A stretch of 64,000 nt of DNA from Niallia sp. FSL W8-0635 (GCF_038007965.1 NZ_JBBOYD010000001.1:2706501-2770500), one strand, 5' to 3'; shown: positions 45,163 through 56,486, counted from the first letter of the stretch. Program-made: numbers and translations. Notes: generated by a model not told the origin, from the letters alone.

Positions 45163-45195
45163 AGGCTATTTTCTAACTATTTTAGAAAACAGCCT
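45163..45195 (-). terminator. Terminator of dinG built from MITE ends
   Basis: Stem AGGCTGTTTTCTAA / TTAGAAAATAGCCT (14 bp, one wobble), loop of five, then CGTTTTTTTG read leftwards. The stem sequence equals the terminal repeat of the 32058-32258 element. Confidence 0.85.
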
Positions 45196-45209
45196 TTCTA
45201 TATAACGAT

Positions 45210-47990
45210 TTATTTCAGCCAGTTTTCAATAAATTTAACCATTTGCTCACTATTTTGCTGTTTAATCGGTACAGCGGGAATGGACTGTAGAAATGTCTCT
45301 CCATAAGATGTTGTAACAATTCGGCGGTCAAAAACAATAATAAATCCCTTATCCTCTTCAGAACGAATCAATCTACCAAACCCTTGTTTAAAACGCAAGA
45401 CAGCTTCAGGAAGGCTATTTTCAAGAAACGGGTTTCCTCCGTTGTTTTTAATTTCCTCGTTTTTTGCTTCAGTTAGGGGATCTTCTGGTGAGGAAAACGG
45501 CAGCCTTACAATAACTAAGCAAGTTAAATCCTCTCCTGGAATATCAATACCTTCCCAAAAACTATTTGTTCCTAATAATATTGCTTTATCATATCGTTGA
45601 AAATTACGAGTTAATCTCATCCTGCTTCCATTTGTAATGCCTTGTGCCAGAATTGCGTATTCTTCTAAACAGCCACTTTCTTTCATATAATCATATGTTT
45701 TTTTCAGCATATCATTTGCAGTAAAGAGTATAAGCATTCTTCCTTTTGTTACTTGAGCGATTTTGATTATTTGTTCTCCAATTGTAGATACATACTCATT
45801 TAATGATACCGAATTAATCTCTGGAACATCTGTTGGTATAAGTAATTGAACCTGTTGATTATAGTCAAATGGGGAATCAATTTGAACTTCAAGTTGGTTT
45901 TTTCCAAGTCCTAAAACTTTTACATAGTATTCAAATGAATTATTCACGGTTATTGTAGCTGATGTAAAGACAACACTTTTTTTCTTATCAAAAAAGATAT
46001 GTTGTAATGTTTCTGCTACAGAAGAAGGCTGTGTGTATAAAACGGCATTATTAGGAAAATTCTTTCCATCCGCTTCTAACCATGCAATATCGCTTCCCTC
46101 TCGTAAAAATATCTCCCTTAATTGATTTATATATACTTGCCAATCATTTAAAATGGACTCGATTCTCTCCACTACAAGCATTTGGGATGAGGTAAACTTC
46201 CTGTCTTGTTCTTTTAACCTAGAAACTCTTTGTAAAAGAACTTCTCTTCCATCCTTCCAAAGAAAAATAATTCGTTCCGCAACACTTTTAACAGCATTCC
46301 AATCTCCCATACCATCATTCTTAATTCGATAGCTTCCTTTACTATCTCTTCTTGGTTGATTTGTCTTTTTCACATAGCGAAGTACTGCTCGAAAAAGCTC
46401 ATCCAGTTCTACATGTAACGCTACAATAAATTGATTAAACTCCAATTTTTGTGCAGGATTGGAATCCCCTATCATATTTTCCAAATGATACATCAGTTGC
46501 TTTTGTTCAGTTGTACCAATAGCATTAATGCTTAATCGCACAGCAATATAGGAAAAGCGGAAGCCAAAATGCTTTGTCGCCGTTTTTTCAAAATGATGTC
46601 CTTCATCTATAATGACATATTCGTATGAAGGCAATAACTGTTGCTCAGCAGTAAGGTCTTTTACAAGCAATGCATGATTTGTAATAATCATATTTGCTTT
46701 CTGTGCTGCATTACGAGTCCTTCTATAAAAATCTTTCTGTGCCCATTCTTTTGAAATAGGTAGCGAAAAATTCCCATCATTCTTTATTTTTTCCCAATAA
46801 TTAACTCCGCCACTTGTTAAATTCAGTTCATCTTTATCTCCTGTTTCTGTTTCCGTTAACCAGATTAAAATTTGCATTTTTGTCAGAACAATATCATAAT
46901 TGTCTTCCTGCTCATTTAAAGAAACTTCAAATTTATCTAAACTAATATAATGATTTCTCCCTTTTAATAGCGTATAAGTAATGGGAAAAGGTAGAATGCT
47001 TTTAAGCAAAGGCAAATCCTTATGAAAAAGTTGTTCTTGTAATTGGGTTGTAAATGTACTAATAATTACTTGCTGCTTATTCTCAATTGAAAAATAAGCA
47101 GCCGGAACTAAATAACCAAGCGACTTCCCAACACCAGTTCCTGCTTCTATAAGTCCGTGCATTTCATCCGAAAAAGCCTGATGCACTGACTTCATCATTT
47201 CTAATTGTCCTTCTCTTCTCTGATAAAAAGAAAAAGTATCTTTCATTTGCTTTTCTATTAGATCTACATTAAAAGAAACCGAAGAATCTTTTCCTTGATT
47301 AGCACCTAAACCACTAGGCAAACGTTTAATCGTTAACCCTCGGTATACCTCCCATTTATCAGGAATATACTCCACTTTGGATTGTTTTTCTTGTATGAGA
47401 CTTTCTATATATATATCTAAATCGCTTTTTAACGATGAACTTAAAAATTCTAATTGCTTCGTTGTTACTTGAGGCAAAGCGTTTAGCTTCTCTAACAAAA
47501 GTAGCAATAGTTCTGCTGTAACATAAGCATCGCTATCAGCTTGATGTGGTCTGCTATGGACAATCCCTTCTTGTGCTGCAAGATCTGTTAATTTATAACT
47601 GTCTGCTGTAGGATATAATATTCTCGCTAATTCTACTGTATCAAGAATCGGTCCATAAAATTTTCTAAATCCAGCCTGTTCCAACTCTTCATTTAAAAAG
47701 GAAAGATCAAATAATACATTATGGGCTACAAAATATGCATCCTCCAATAAAGAAACAATTTTATCTCCAATTTCATCAAAAATAGGAGCAGATTCAACCA
47801 TTTCGTCCGTTATTCCAGTTAATTCTTCAATAAACGGTGAGATTGGCTGAAGAGGATTTAGCAAGGAGGAATATTCCTCTACTATCTTCCCATTTTCAAT
47901 AACAACCGCTGCAAATTGAATAATTCGATCCCCTTTTCTCGGAGAATTACCGTTTGTCTCCAAATCAACTACTACAAATTTGTTACTCAT
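45210..47990 (-). CDS. dinG: DinG with N-terminal exonuclease domain
   Basis: A roughly 926-residue two-domain enzyme. The N-terminal DnaQ-type 3'-5' exonuclease (about 1-170) has FVVVDLETNGNSP, AHNVLFDLSFL and HQADSDAYVT. The C-terminal XPD/DinG-like ATPase has Walker A EAGTGVGKSLGYL, DEGH (VIIDEGHHFEK) and RFKQGFGRLIR. Unlike E. coli DinG, the Gram-positive type lacks the iron-sulfur cysteines and in Staphylococcus was described as an exonuclease rather than a helicase. The ATG at 47990 follows GAGGTGG; the GTG at 47999 lies in that site. Confidence 0.93.
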   Translation of the reverse strand: MSNKFVVVDLETNGNSPRKGDRIIQFAAVVIENGKIVEEYSSLLNPLQPISPFIEELTGITDEMVESAPIFDEIGDKIVSLLEDAYFVAHNVLFDLSFLNEELEQAGFRKFYGPILDTVELARILYPTADSYKLTDLAAQEGIVHSRPHQADSDAYVTAELLLLLLEKLNALPQVTTKQLEFLSSSLKSDLDIYIESLIQEKQSKVEYIPDKWEVYRGLTIKRLPSGLGANQGKDSSVSFNVDLIEKQMKDTFSFYQRREGQLEMMKSVHQAFSDEMHGLIEAGTGVGKSLGYLVPAAYFSIENKQQVIISTFTTQLQEQLFHKDLPLLKSILPFPITYTLLKGRNHYISLDKFEVSLNEQEDNYDIVLTKMQILIWLTETETGDKDELNLTSGGVNYWEKIKNDGNFSLPISKEWAQKDFYRRTRNAAQKANMIITNHALLVKDLTAEQQLLPSYEYVIIDEGHHFEKTATKHFGFRFSYIAVRLSINAIGTTEQKQLMYHLENMIGDSNPAQKLEFNQFIVALHVELDELFRAVLRYVKKTNQPRRDSKGSYRIKNDGMGDWNAVKSVAERIIFLWKDGREVLLQRVSRLKEQDRKFTSSQMLVVERIESILNDWQVYINQLREIFLREGSDIAWLEADGKNFPNNAVLYTQPSSVAETLQHIFFDKKKSVVFTSATITVNNSFEYYVKVLGLGKNQLEVQIDSPFDYNQQVQLLIPTDVPEINSVSLNEYVSTIGEQIIKIAQVTKGRMLILFTANDMLKKTYDYMKESGCLEEYAILAQGITNGSRMRLTRNFQRYDKAILLGTNSFWEGIDIPGEDLTCLVIVRLPFSSPEDPLTEAKNEEIKNNGGNPFLENSLPEAVLRFKQGFGRLIRSEEDKGFIIVFDRRIVTTSYGETFLQSIPAVPIKQQNSEQMVKFIENWLK

Positions 47991-48193
47991 TACGTCCACC
48001 TCAAACTTTCAGTCATTCAAACGGTATCATAAAAATGAAAAAAGGGAAAGATGTTAGTTCTTTATTAATGGTATTCTTTTATACTTTATGTAGTCAAAAT
48101 AATAAAATACAATTTCACTCGCTATTCATTGCAATAAATATGCCCAGACGCGTAAATTTCATTACATGAATTGTTCATGAATTCGTCATCCCA

Positions 48194-48221
48194 CAAAAAA
48201 ACCCTACTCTATTGAATAGGG
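48194..48221 (-). terminator. Terminator of the panBCD operon
   Basis: CCCTATTCAATAGAGTAGGG hairpin followed leftwards by seven T, 45 bases past panD. Confidence 0.85.
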
Positions 48222-48265
48222 CGGAATACATGATTCTTTACATTATCTATAATAACATTTCCCTA

Positions 48266-48649
48266 TTACAGCACGGTCTTCTCTGGTTCTTGATGAAGAA
48301 TCGTTGCAACGCGATTATATTCGTCCATTATCGCAACTTTAGGCTGATGATGGAGCAACTCCTCATTTGAAACATAGCAATAAGAAATAATAATAACGAT
48401 GTCGCCTACTTGCACAAGTCTTGCAGCTGCGCCGTTTAAACAAATAGTTCCTGTTCCTCGTTCGCCCGGAATAATATAAGTTTCTAATCTTGCTCCATTA
48501 TTATTATTAACAATTTGGACTTTTTCATTAGCTACCATCCCAACAGCATCTAATATATCTTCATCTATCGTTATACTGCCAACATAGTTTAAATTCGCTT
48601 CCGTTACAGTTGCTCGATGGATTTTTCCATTCATCATTACTCGAAACAT
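48266..48649 (-). CDS. panD: Aspartate 1-decarboxylase proenzyme
   Basis: A 127-residue pyruvoyl enzyme that makes beta-alanine from aspartate. Self-cleavage occurs at Gly24-Ser25 in [10 protein letters not shown], which converts Ser25 to the pyruvoyl group; both residues are present. Other conserved parts are [12 protein letters not shown] and [20 protein letters not shown]. It is the last gene of panBCD, 29 bases after panC, and supplies the beta-alanine that PanC joins to pantoate. Confidence 0.96.
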   Translation of the reverse strand: MFRVMMNGKIHRATVTEANLNYVGSITIDEDILDAVGMVANEKVQIVNNNNGARLETYIIPGERGTGTICLNGAAARLVQVGDIVIIISYCYVSNEELLHHQPKVAIMDEYNRVATILHQEPEKTVL

Positions 48650-48678
48650 AAGGTTAACCCTCCATGATATAAATATGC

Positions 48679-49539
48679 TTATCTAGGCGTATTTTCTAAC
48701 TCAAAGATAATATTATCAATTAATCTTGCCTTACCAAATTGGACTGCAGTCGCAATAATAATTTCTCCTGTTAACTCCTTTACCATCTCTAATCGGGGAT
48801 AGGTAAGTATCTCAAAGTAGTCAACCTTTCCACTTGATTCCCTTTCTATTAAGTCCATCACTTGTTTCTTCAATAATTCCAAATTATCTTGCCCTTTTAT
48901 TAATTCAGCTCTTGCTAGGCTTAAGGATTTATAGAGAATACCAGCTTCTTGTCTTTCTGTTGGCGTCAGGCGAATATTTCTAGAGCTCTTCGCTAAACCA
49001 TCCTCTTCTCTTACAGTATTAACATCAACTAGATTAATAGGAAAATGAAAGTCTTGAATTAACCCATCCACTACTGCCACTTGTTGGGCATCTTTCTTGC
49101 CAAAATACACATTTGTTGGCTGTACTAAATGAAACAGTTTCGTTAGAACCGTAGCGACCCCGTCAAAATGTCCAGGCCTTGAACGACCACATAAACAATT
49201 CGTACGTCGCCCCACTTTTACCGTAACAGACATTTGTTCAGGGTACATTTCTTCAACAGTAGGATGGAATAAATAATCTACCTCTTCTTCAATTGCAACC
49301 TGTTTATCGCGCTCAAAGTCTCTTGGATAGGATTCTAAATCTTCATTTGGTCCAAATTGAAGTGGATTAACGAATATGCTCATAATAACAATTTCATTTT
49401 GCTCTCTCGCCTCTTTTAGCAATGCTCGATGTCCTTCATGAAGATAGCCCATCGTTGGAACAAAGCCAATAGTTAGTTGATCCTTTCTTAGTCGAGTCGA
49501 TATTTCCTGTAATTGCTGTGGATTAGATACTATTTTCAT
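48679..49539 (-). CDS. panC: Pantothenate synthetase
   Basis: A 286-residue ligase joining pantoate and beta-alanine with ATP. The nucleotidyl-transferase HIGH-like signature is [14 protein letters not shown] (His at about 34 and 37), the KMSKS-like element is AKSSRN, and [11 protein letters not shown] is conserved. Its ATG shares one base with the panB stop (TAATG), showing tight coupling in panBCD. Confidence 0.96.
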   Translation of the reverse strand: MKIVSNPQQLQEISTRLRKDQLTIGFVPTMGYLHEGHRALLKEAREQNEIVIMSIFVNPLQFGPNEDLESYPRDFERDKQVAIEEEVDYLFHPTVEEMYPEQMSVTVKVGRRTNCLCGRSRPGHFDGVATVLTKLFHLVQPTNVYFGKKDAQQVAVVDGLIQDFHFPINLVDVNTVREEDGLAKSSRNIRLTPTERQEAGILYKSLSLARAELIKGQDNLELLKKQVMDLIERESSGKVDYFEILTYPRLEMVKELTGEIIIATAVQFGKARLIDNIIFELENTPR

Positions 49540-50375
49540 TAGCTTTTTCCTCCATACAAACTTTTCACTTCATCTGCTTTCATCTGAAAACTATGTTTTA
49601 TTTCAGGAAATGCTCCAATCCTTACTTCAGAAATATATTGATCTAACGCAAGAGATATCGCTTCGTTCACATTCGCATATTGCTTAACAAATTTTGCAAC
49701 ACGATCCACTCCGTACGTGATAATATCATGATAAACAAGAACTTGGCCATCTGTATCACTTCCTGCCCCAATGCCAATTGTCGGGATGGCTAATCTATCA
49801 CTTACTTCTTTTGCGACTTGCATCGGAACACATTCTAATACAACAGCAAATGCACCTGCCGCTTGGCATTTTAATGCGTTTTCAACAAGAAGTTTCGCTT
49901 CTTCCGAACTTTTCCCTTGTACTTTATATCCACCTAATACACCCACTGATTGAGGTGTTAAGCCTAAATGTGCCATTACAGGTATTCCTGCATTTGTTAG
50001 TAATTTTATTTGCTCGATAACCTCATCCGCTCCCTCTACTTTCACAGCGTTCGCCCCAGTCTCTTGGATTAAGCGAGTTGCATGAAGAAGGGTGTCACGA
50101 CTTGATAAATGGTAGCTCATAAACGGCATATCAATTACGATAAACGTATCCTTTGCACCACGTTTTACCGCTTTTCCATGATGAATCATATCCTCCATTG
50201 TTACTGGCACTGTTGATTCGTAACCAAGCACCACCATGCCTAAGGAATCCCCTACCAATATTAAATCGGTACCTGCTTGTTCCACTGATTTAGCAGAAGG
50301 ATAATCATATGCTGTAATCATCGTAATCTTCTCAGCCTTCTGCTTCATTTTGATAAAATCTGTTGTAGTTTTCAC
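49539..50375 (-). CDS. panB: 3-methyl-2-oxobutanoate hydroxymethyltransferase
   Basis: A 278-residue TIM-barrel enzyme adding a hydroxymethyl group from methylene-tetrahydrofolate to ketoisovalerate, the first step to pantothenate and CoA. Conserved parts include [42 protein letters not shown] and LVYHDI. The start is GTG, with AAGGAGG nine bases upstream. It is first in panBCD and follows birA after a terminator-like hairpin. Confidence 0.96.
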   Translation of the reverse strand: MKTTTDFIKMKQKAEKITMITAYDYPSAKSVEQAGTDLILVGDSLGMVVLGYESTVPVTMEDMIHHGKAVKRGAKDTFIVIDMPFMSYHLSSRDTLLHATRLIQETGANAVKVEGADEVIEQIKLLTNAGIPVMAHLGLTPQSVGVLGGYKVQGKSSEEAKLLVENALKCQAAGAFAVVLECVPMQVAKEVSDRLAIPTIGIGAGSDTDGQVLVYHDIITYGVDRVAKFVKQYANVNEAISLALDQYISEVRIGAFPEIKHSFQMKADEVKSLYGGKS

Positions 50376-50426
50376 TCTTTTTTCCTCCTTAATAGGAAGA
50401 GGGAACGGCTTAAAACGAAAAAAACC

Positions 50427-50445
50427 TTCTACAAAGCATAGAAGG
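50427..50445 (-). terminator. Terminator between birA and panB
   Basis: CCTTCTA-TGCTTTG-TAGAAGG hairpin followed leftwards by TTTTTTTC. It lies about 170 bases after birA and only 50 before panB, so it could end the upstream operon or attenuate panB. Confidence 0.8.
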
Positions 50446-50615
50446 ATTGTTTTTTATGTTTCGATTTTCATCTCATCCCTCTGTCCTTGTCCATTTATGG
50501 ATCTAGGCAGATTAAATTATGGTTCATGCACTTTAAAATAAATTGGTGCAGTTCATTAAGATACTGCCCGACAAAAGCATTATAACAAAACCTATTTAGG
50601 ATGACTATGGGCAAT

Positions 50616-51599
50616 TTACGTTTCCATTAAAATATCCGCAGAATAGATAGAATGGACGACACCTTCCTCATCTTCCAAAAGCAAAACACCATCGTCTGTA
50701 ATTCCTTTTGCAAGACCAAAAACACTTCCATTTAACGTATTTGCCGTTACCTTGTTCCCTAAACTAATCGAGTAGCTTTCCCATAATAATTTAATAGGAT
50801 AAAAGCCTTTTTCTAAGTAAAGCAAATATAATTTTTCTATTTGCTTCATAATTTCTTGAATAATCTTTGCTCGATCCCAGCTTTTATTTGTTTCAAGGTA
50901 AATAGAAGTAGCACTCGCCTTCAGTTCTTCCGGAAAATCTTCAAGCTGCTGATTAACATTAATCCCAATCCCAATAATTAATGAGTGGATTCGATCGCTA
51001 TCTGCTTGCATTTCTGTTAATATTCCCGTTAATTTTTTACCGTTCACTAATAAATCATTCGGCCATTTAATATCTGCTTGTACTCCAGTAGCTTCCTGAA
51101 TCCCCTGTACAACCGCAACAGCTGTAAGCAACGTTAACTGCGGCGTTTTCATTATAGGAATAGAGGGCTTTAGAATAAGGCTCATCCATATTCCTTTATA
51201 TTTAGGAGATTGCCATTTTCTTTCTAATCGGCCTCTCCCACCTAGCTGCTCTTCTGCTACAACTAACGTACCTTCTGCTGCGCCTTCTAAAGCAAGCTTT
51301 TGCGCGATGTTTTGGGTAGATTCAACCGTTTCTTCAAAATGAATATTTCTGCCAATAAATGAAGTATTTAATCCAAATAAAATATTATCTGGCACAATTT
51401 TCTCTGGTGAGCTAATAATACGATAGCCTTTTTTACGAACAGCTTCTAAGATAAAACCATCTTGTCTTAGTGCTTCGATATGCTTCCAAATTGCTGTACG
51501 GGAACACCCTAAAAGGTCAGCAAGCGATTCACCAGATACATACTGATTCGGGTTATTGGTAAAAGCTTCAATTAATCCTTTTCTTATATCTGATGACAT
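50616..51599 (-). CDS. birA: Biotin-protein ligase and biotin repressor BirA
   Basis: A bifunctional protein of about 327 residues. The N-terminal winged helix (about 5-60) has SGESLADLLGCSRTAVWKH-like residues, here SLADLLGCSRTAIWKHI, for operator binding. The catalytic domain has GRGRLERKWQS (biotinyl-AMP loop) and WPNDLLVNGKKLTGILTE. It biotinylates acetyl-CoA carboxylase and, when loaded, represses biotin genes. ATG at 51599 is preceded by AAGGAG at 11 bases; the GTG at 51611 overlaps that site. It overlaps cca by 16 bases. Confidence 0.95.
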   Translation of the reverse strand: MSSDIRKGLIEAFTNNPNQYVSGESLADLLGCSRTAIWKHIEALRQDGFILEAVRKKGYRIISSPEKIVPDNILFGLNTSFIGRNIHFEETVESTQNIAQKLALEGAAEGTLVVAEEQLGGRGRLERKWQSPKYKGIWMSLILKPSIPIMKTPQLTLLTAVAVVQGIQEATGVQADIKWPNDLLVNGKKLTGILTEMQADSDRIHSLIIGIGINVNQQLEDFPEELKASATSIYLETNKSWDRAKIIQEIMKQIEKLYLLYLEKGFYPIKLLWESYSISLGNKVTANTLNGSVFGLAKGITDDGVLLLEDEEGVVHSIYSADILMET

Positions 51600-52789
51600 T
51601 CTATTAGCCACTCCTTAATTAATTGCTTATCATTGGGAATTATCCGTTCCACTACCTTTGTTTCAACAAGGGAAAGTATTTCTTTTATCCACGGTCCAGC
51701 TTGTTTATTCGTCCAGTGTAAAAGATCGTTCCCACCAATCACAAGCTCTTCCTTTGATTTAATCGGTAGCTTTATATACTGCTCTTCTAATGTAGAGATT
51801 ATTGGATTATTTTCCTGATTCCAAAGAAGCTGATATACTTTCTCCGCACTAATTGCCACTGATAACGTAGCAAAATAAAGCATTTGATCAGACCAACATG
51901 TTGCTTTTTCTCTTTCTAATATCCAATAGATTATTTTTTGGGTATTCTTTATTTGCTTAACCGATAGCTTCCAAGACCGCAAGAATACTTCGATATGCTG
52001 TTTATCCTTGATTCCAATACACAATAGCAGCACTATCCATTTTTCGGTTAATGTAAGCTTAAATAGCGGTATTTCCGCTAGCTTAGAAATTCCTTTTTCA
52101 GCAGATTCGAGCATTGGTAAATATAAATGCATTTTTGTTGCCAGTAAAATAACGAGCGCATCTGAACACCATTGCCCTTGTAAAAGTTTTTCAAATTCCA
52201 TTGTAACTCTCTCTACTGCTATTTTAGAAAGAAGATGCTTATTGTCGACAATACCTTTTAAGGTCTCGTCCTCTAACTGAAAGCCCAAGGTACTCACAAA
52301 GCGAATCCCTCGCATGATTCTTAAAGCATCCTCCTGAAAGCGTTCATTTGGATTACCAACTGTTTTAATTTCTTTTTTGCTTAAAGCATTTTGACTTTGA
52401 AAATAATCAATAATGTGACCTTTTTTATCCATTGCCATTGCATTTATCGTAAAATCTCGACGCATTAAGTCCTCTTTTAATTCCCGTACAAAAAATACTT
52501 GTTCTGGTCTTCGATAATCTACATAGGTTGATTCTGTTCGAAAGGTTGTTATTTCATATGTATAATGGTTCCAAACCACCATTACTGTTCCGTGAGCAAT
52601 GCCAACATCTATGGTATGAGGAAATATAGCTTTGACTTCTTCCGGTGTTGCTGAGGTAGCAATGTCTATATCATTAATTGGTTTTTCTAATAAATAATCT
52701 CGAACTGCGCCTCCAACAAAATATGCTTCGAAACCCGCATCCTCCATTTTTTCGAGAATGGGAATTGCATCTTTAAAAGCCTTGATCAT
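51584..52789 (-). CDS. cca: CCA-adding enzyme (tRNA nucleotidyltransferase)
   Basis: A class II CCA-adding enzyme of about 401 residues that completes tRNA 3' ends without a template. The nucleotidyltransferase head has [11 protein letters not shown] and [14 protein letters not shown] (metal-binding Asp pair); [11 protein letters not shown] is the conserved fingers region, and [15 protein letters not shown] follows. ATG at 52789 follows GGTGG at six bases; the GTG at 52798 lies upstream of it. It overlaps both bshA (17 bases) and birA (16 bases), so the operon is tightly coupled. Confidence 0.94.
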   Translation of the reverse strand: MIKAFKDAIPILEKMEDAGFEAYFVGGAVRDYLLEKPINDIDIATSATPEEVKAIFPHTIDVGIAHGTVMVVWNHYTYEITTFRTESTYVDYRRPEQVFFVRELKEDLMRRDFTINAMAMDKKGHIIDYFQSQNALSKKEIKTVGNPNERFQEDALRIMRGIRFVSTLGFQLEDETLKGIVDNKHLLSKIAVERVTMEFEKLLQGQWCSDALVILLATKMHLYLPMLESAEKGISKLAEIPLFKLTLTEKWIVLLLCIGIKDKQHIEVFLRSWKLSVKQIKNTQKIIYWILEREKATCWSDQMLYFATLSVAISAEKVYQLLWNQENNPIISTLEEQYIKLPIKSKEELVIGGNDLLHWTNKQAGPWIKEILSLVETKVVERIIPNDKQLIKEWLIECHQI

Positions 52790-53927
52790 TCGTTCCACCA
52801 GTTTCTAAGATTGATTTGTAAATCTCCTCATATTGATCAACAATAATATCTGCTCGGAAATAATCTTGTACTCTCGAAATGGAGTTTTGCGAGAATTGAG
52901 CATGCTTCTTATCATCTGTTAAAAGATTTACTGAGTGTTTAGCAATATCATCTACATCACCAAGTTCGCAAATATAGCCAGTCTCATTTGGAACGATTAC
53001 TTCTGGAATACCACCGACATTTGTACCTATAACCGGTACTCCACATGCCATCGCCTCTAAAGCTACAAGACCGAAACTTTCTTTTTCCGAAAGAAGCAGC
53101 ATTAAATCACTTAAAGAATAGAGTTCCTCAAGATTTTCTTGTTTTCCAAGAAACAGTACTTTCTCCTTTAATTGAAGTTCATCCACTAATTTCGTTACTT
53201 TAGACATTTCAGGACCATCTCCTACAAGCAGTAGTCTTGATGGAATATGATCAGCTATTCGTTTAAATGCTTTTACAACATCCGTTACCCTTTTCACAGC
53301 TCTAAAATTAGATACGTGTATAACAACCTTTTCATCATTTAATATAGCAAATTCCTTTTTCAAATGGCTTGCGTCTACCTTTCGATACACTCTTTCGTCA
53401 ATGAAATTATAAACAGGAATTATTTCTTTATTTGGTTCAATTACTTCATGTGTCTGAGCTATTAAAGAATTCGAAACAGCTGTTACTAGGTCTGATTTTT
53501 CAATCCCGAATCGAATGCCTGATGCCAGAGACGGATCATACCCTAATACTGTTATATCTGTGCCATGTAGCGTTGTTACTATCTTTACATCCCTATTACT
53601 CATTTGTTTCGCCAAAATAGCACAAACAGCGTGAGGAATTGCATAGTGAACATGAAGCAAGTCTAATTCTTCTCGATTAATTACTTCTGCCATTTTACTA
53701 CTTAGTGCTAAATCATATGGTGGATATTGAAAAACCGCATATTGATTCACTTCTACTTGATGATAATAAATATTAGGATACATTTTATTTAATCGAAAAG
53801 GAATGCTTGAGGAGATAAAGTGAATTTCATGTCCTCTTTCCGCTAGCATCTTCCCTAATTCTGTTGCAATTACACCTGAACCACCCACAGTTGGATAGCA
53901 GGTAATGCCAATTTTTAATTTTTTCAT
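52773..53927 (-). CDS. bshA: N-acetyl-alpha-D-glucosaminyl L-malate synthase
   Basis: A 384-residue GT4 glycosyltransferase with two Rossmann domains that joins UDP-GlcNAc and L-malate, the first step of bacillithiol synthesis. Landmarks are [43 protein letters not shown] [14 protein letters not shown], and the donor-site [20 protein letters not shown] in the C-terminal domain. The ATG overlaps the bshB1 stop (ATGA), with GGTGGAG upstream. Confidence 0.95.
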   Translation of the reverse strand: MKKLKIGITCYPTVGGSGVIATELGKMLAERGHEIHFISSSIPFRLNKMYPNIYYHQVEVNQYAVFQYPPYDLALSSKMAEVINREELDLLHVHYAIPHAVCAILAKQMSNRDVKIVTTLHGTDITVLGYDPSLASGIRFGIEKSDLVTAVSNSLIAQTHEVIEPNKEIIPVYNFIDERVYRKVDASHLKKEFAILNDEKVVIHVSNFRAVKRVTDVVKAFKRIADHIPSRLLLVGDGPEMSKVTKLVDELQLKEKVLFLGKQENLEELYSLSDLMLLLSEKESFGLVALEAMACGVPVIGTNVGGIPEVIVPNETGYICELGDVDDIAKHSVNLLTDDKKHAQFSQNSISRVQDYFRADIIVDQYEEIYKSILETGGTNDQGF

Positions 53928-54631
53928 ATGTCTCCACCTAATAAATCTTGATTTAATAATATTGGCTTGGATTTTATAAAGCCTTCCGCATAAAGGACGC
54001 CAACTTCTTTTCCAAAAAGTTTTTCTCTCGCTTCGATTGTATCAATATAGCCATTTGTTAACGGGGTGTCTACACTGTCTTCCGCTTTTACAAATTGACT
54101 TTGATAACAATTTAAACTGGCTTCTTTTCGCTTCATAAAATCACTTGTATCAATGACAAAATCTGGTTTATGAAAACCATTTATCATGTAATAGTATACA
54201 TTTTGAACCTTATGTGGCTCTGTGTTATTAGCATGATAATTTCGAATACCTGCTGAAAAGACGGCTTCTTTCACGATTTTTGTACAGTTCCCATGATCAG
54301 GATGTCTATCTTCCCAATAAGGGGAGAAAACTAACTTTGGTTTGTATGATCGAATTACCGCTACAACCTTTTGAATAGCTTGCTCCTCCACATATAACCC
54401 TCTATCAGGAAATTGTAATGTTATTCTATCGACAATTCCCAATACTCGACCTGCCTCTTTAGCTTCTTGTTTACGCCTTGCAACCGTTCCATTTGAGGAA
54501 AGATTACTTTCTGTCAAATCACAAATGACTATTTTTTTTCCTAATGCAGCATATTTAGCTATTGTTGCACCCATGCCTATTTCAACATCATCAGCATGTG
54601 CGCCAAAAGCAAGTATATCTATATTATTCAC
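53924..54631 (-). CDS. bshB1: Bacillithiol biosynthesis deacetylase BshB1
   Basis: A zinc-dependent LmbE-type deacetylase of about 235 residues that removes acetyl from GlcNAc-malate, the second step to bacillithiol. Zinc and catalytic residues are in [15 protein letters not shown] and [10 protein letters not shown] chose the GTG at 54631, since [12 protein letters not shown] aligns with family N-termini; the frame extends upstream to an ATG at 54679. Neither start has a strong ribosome site. It overlaps the end of mgsA and the start of bshA, so translation is probably coupled. Confidence 0.92.
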   Translation of the reverse strand: MNNIDILAFGAHADDVEIGMGATIAKYAALGKKIVICDLTESNLSSNGTVARRKQEAKEAGRVLGIVDRITLQFPDRGLYVEEQAIQKVVAVIRSYKPKLVFSPYWEDRHPDHGNCTKIVKEAVFSAGIRNYHANNTEPHKVQNVYYYMINGFHKPDFVIDTSDFMKRKEASLNCYQSQFVKAEDSVDTPLTNGYIDTIEAREKLFGKEVGVLYAEGFIKSKPILLNQDLLGGDI

Positions 54632-55070
54632 CTTCGAGTTTTTCTGTAAGTTTTTTCGCCACAGGTTCTGTCTTTCCATGAACTATTTTTCTCCAATCTA
54701 TATCGCCTTGCTCTAGTCCTCTAATTAATACTTCTCCGGTTCCCATATTTGTTGCGAGAGGAACAGAATAAACATCACATAAGCGGATTAATGCTGTAAC
54801 ATCTGGTTCATGAGGCTGTGCTGTTAACGGATCTCTAAAGAAAAACACCATATCCATATCATTATTGGCAATGTACGAGCCTATTTCTTGATCTCCACCG
54901 AGCGGTCCTGAATGAAAACGATGCACATCTAGTCCTGTTGCTTCTTGAATTCTTGCACCTGTTGTTCCTGTTGCATACAAAGTATGCTTTGCAAATATCT
55001 TTTTATATGCAACAACAAAAGCTACCATATCCTTTTTCTTTTTATCATGAGCAATTAATGCAATGTTCAT
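54624..55070 (-). CDS. mgsA: Methylglyoxal synthase
   Basis: A 148-residue enzyme converting dihydroxyacetone phosphate to methylglyoxal, a bypass of lower glycolysis. The phosphate and catalytic sites are [52 protein letters not shown] and TNMGTGEVL. It is coupled to bshB1. The arrangement is meaningful: bacillithiol made by BshA and BshB1 is used to detoxify methylglyoxal in Bacillus. Confidence 0.96.
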   Translation of the reverse strand: MNIALIAHDKKKKDMVAFVVAYKKIFAKHTLYATGTTGARIQEATGLDVHRFHSGPLGGDQEIGSYIANNDMDMVFFFRDPLTAQPHEPDVTALIRLCDVYSVPLATNMGTGEVLIRGLEQGDIDWRKIVHGKTEPVAKKLTEKLEGE

Positions 55071-55082
55071 CCTTATTCACTC

Positions 55083-55883
55083 CTACTCCATAATATTTTC
55101 TAAGCCATATATCAATACATTAACTTTTAATACCTCTTCTACTGCAAATTTAACTCCTGACATAAATGATGTACGATTATAGGAATCATGTCTAATTGTT
55201 AAAGATTCTCCTTCTGCTCCGAACATTACTTGTTGATGAGCAATTAAACCTGGTAACCTAGTAGAATGGATTCGCATACCATCAAAGTCAGCTCCTCTTG
55301 CACCTTGAATTGTTTCCTTTTCTTCGGGATGACCTTGTTTTTTGCTTTCTCGTACTTCTGCAATAAGTTCTGCCGTTTTTACAGCGGTTCCTGATGGAGC
55401 ATCTAGCTTTTGGTCATGGTGCATTTCCATAATCTCAACATCAGCAAAATATCGTGCTGCCATTTGAGAAAATTTCATCATTAAAACCGCACCCAACGCA
55501 AAGTTTGGAGCGATGATACAACCTCGGTCCATCTCTTCACACAAGCTTTCTAATTCAGCTAAATTTTCTTTCGTAAAGCCTGTTGTTCCCACTACAGGTC
55601 TCACTCCATAGCTTAAAGCTGTTTTCGCATGATGCATACCAAATTCAGGTGTTGTCAAATCAATCAGTACATCTGGCTTTTCTGTTTTTAAGCAAGCTTC
55701 AATGTCAGTATAAATTGGGACATCATAAGACGAAAAGCCTTCCAACTCTTTTAAGCTTTTCCCTTCCTTTTTATGATCTAAAACAGCCACAAGCTCAAAT
55801 TGCTCCGTTCTTCCCATTAAATAAACGGCTTCTTTTCCCATTCTGCCTCTTGGTCCCGCTATTACGATTTTTACTTTATTCAA
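55083..55883 (-). CDS. dapB: 4-hydroxy-tetrahydrodipicolinate reductase
   Basis: A 266-residue NAD(P)H-dependent enzyme of the lysine/diaminopimelate pathway, also feeding dipicolinate for spores. The Rossmann motif is [13 protein letters not shown], the catalytic region is [20 protein letters not shown] (His pair and Lys) and [10 protein letters not shown] is conserved. The start is TTG with AGGAGATC six bases upstream. mgsA begins 12 bases after its stop, and ypjD lies 31 bases upstream. Confidence 0.96.
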   Translation of the reverse strand: MNKVKIVIAGPRGRMGKEAVYLMGRTEQFELVAVLDHKKEGKSLKELEGFSSYDVPIYTDIEACLKTEKPDVLIDLTTPEFGMHHAKTALSYGVRPVVGTTGFTKENLAELESLCEEMDRGCIIAPNFALGAVLMMKFSQMAARYFADVEIMEMHHDQKLDAPSGTAVKTAELIAEVRESKKQGHPEEKETIQGARGADFDGMRIHSTRLPGLIAHQQVMFGAEGESLTIRHDSYNRTSFMSGVKFAVEEVLKVNVLIYGLENIME

Positions 55884-55914
55884 TGTATGATCTCCTATCT
55901 ATTATGAATTTTCT

Positions 55915-56244
55915 TTAGTCTTTTCTTGTCCATCGGTCTTTATCACGTGTATTAAATTTATGCATGACGCGATTATGCGCTTCCTCCAAATCAATATTTA
56001 GAGAATTCGCAAGACAAGTCAATACGAACAGCATATCACCTATCTCGTCGGTAATTTCCTTTTCCGTTTCTGTTTCTTTTTTTGGCTTCTCTCCATAATA
56101 ATGATTTACTTCTCGAGCTAATTCCCCTAACTCTTCAGTAAGACGAGCAAGCATCGCTAACGGACTAAAATAGCCTTCTTTAAATTGTCCAATGTATTCA
56201 TCTACTTCTCTTTGTATATCTTGAACTGTTTTTTCTTGTTTCAA
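55915..56244 (-). CDS. ypjD: MazG-like nucleotide pyrophosphohydrolase YpjD
   Basis: A MazG-type (all-alpha NTP pyrophosphatase) protein of about 109 residues, with the metal-binding EELGELAREVNHYYG and EEIGDxLFVL-like DEIGDMLFVLTCLANSL, then EEAHNRVMHKFNTRDKDRW. It probably hydrolyses non-canonical nucleoside triphosphates. The start is TTG at 56244, six bases after AGAGGTG; the GTG at 56253 lies in that site. It is the first gene of the ypjD-dapB-mgsA-bshB1-bshA-cca-birA run. Confidence 0.9.
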   Translation of the reverse strand: MKQEKTVQDIQREVDEYIGQFKEGYFSPLAMLARLTEELGELAREVNHYYGEKPKKETETEKEITDEIGDMLFVLTCLANSLNIDLEEAHNRVMHKFNTRDKDRWTRKD

Positions 56245-56486
56245 TATAGACACCTCTTACATCAATAAGTAATCTTATCCAATTCCATGTTAGCTAATCT
56301 ACACCATTTTTACAAATATTTTTAACGAAGAATCGACTAGATTTAACAATTGCCACAACTTTTTTTCGTTATTCTCAGCCGTTTTCCTCCGATATTACTT
56401 CCTCGATTGCCCATCTGCATGTGATTCGATATAATGGATACGCTAATAGCAATGTAATCTGTACATAGAGAAAGTAGGCTGAGTTC

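Noticed and set aside
50376..50615. BirA operator in the birA-panB spacer
   Set aside because: No long interrupted palindrome of the biotin-operator type was seen, only a terminator hairpin.
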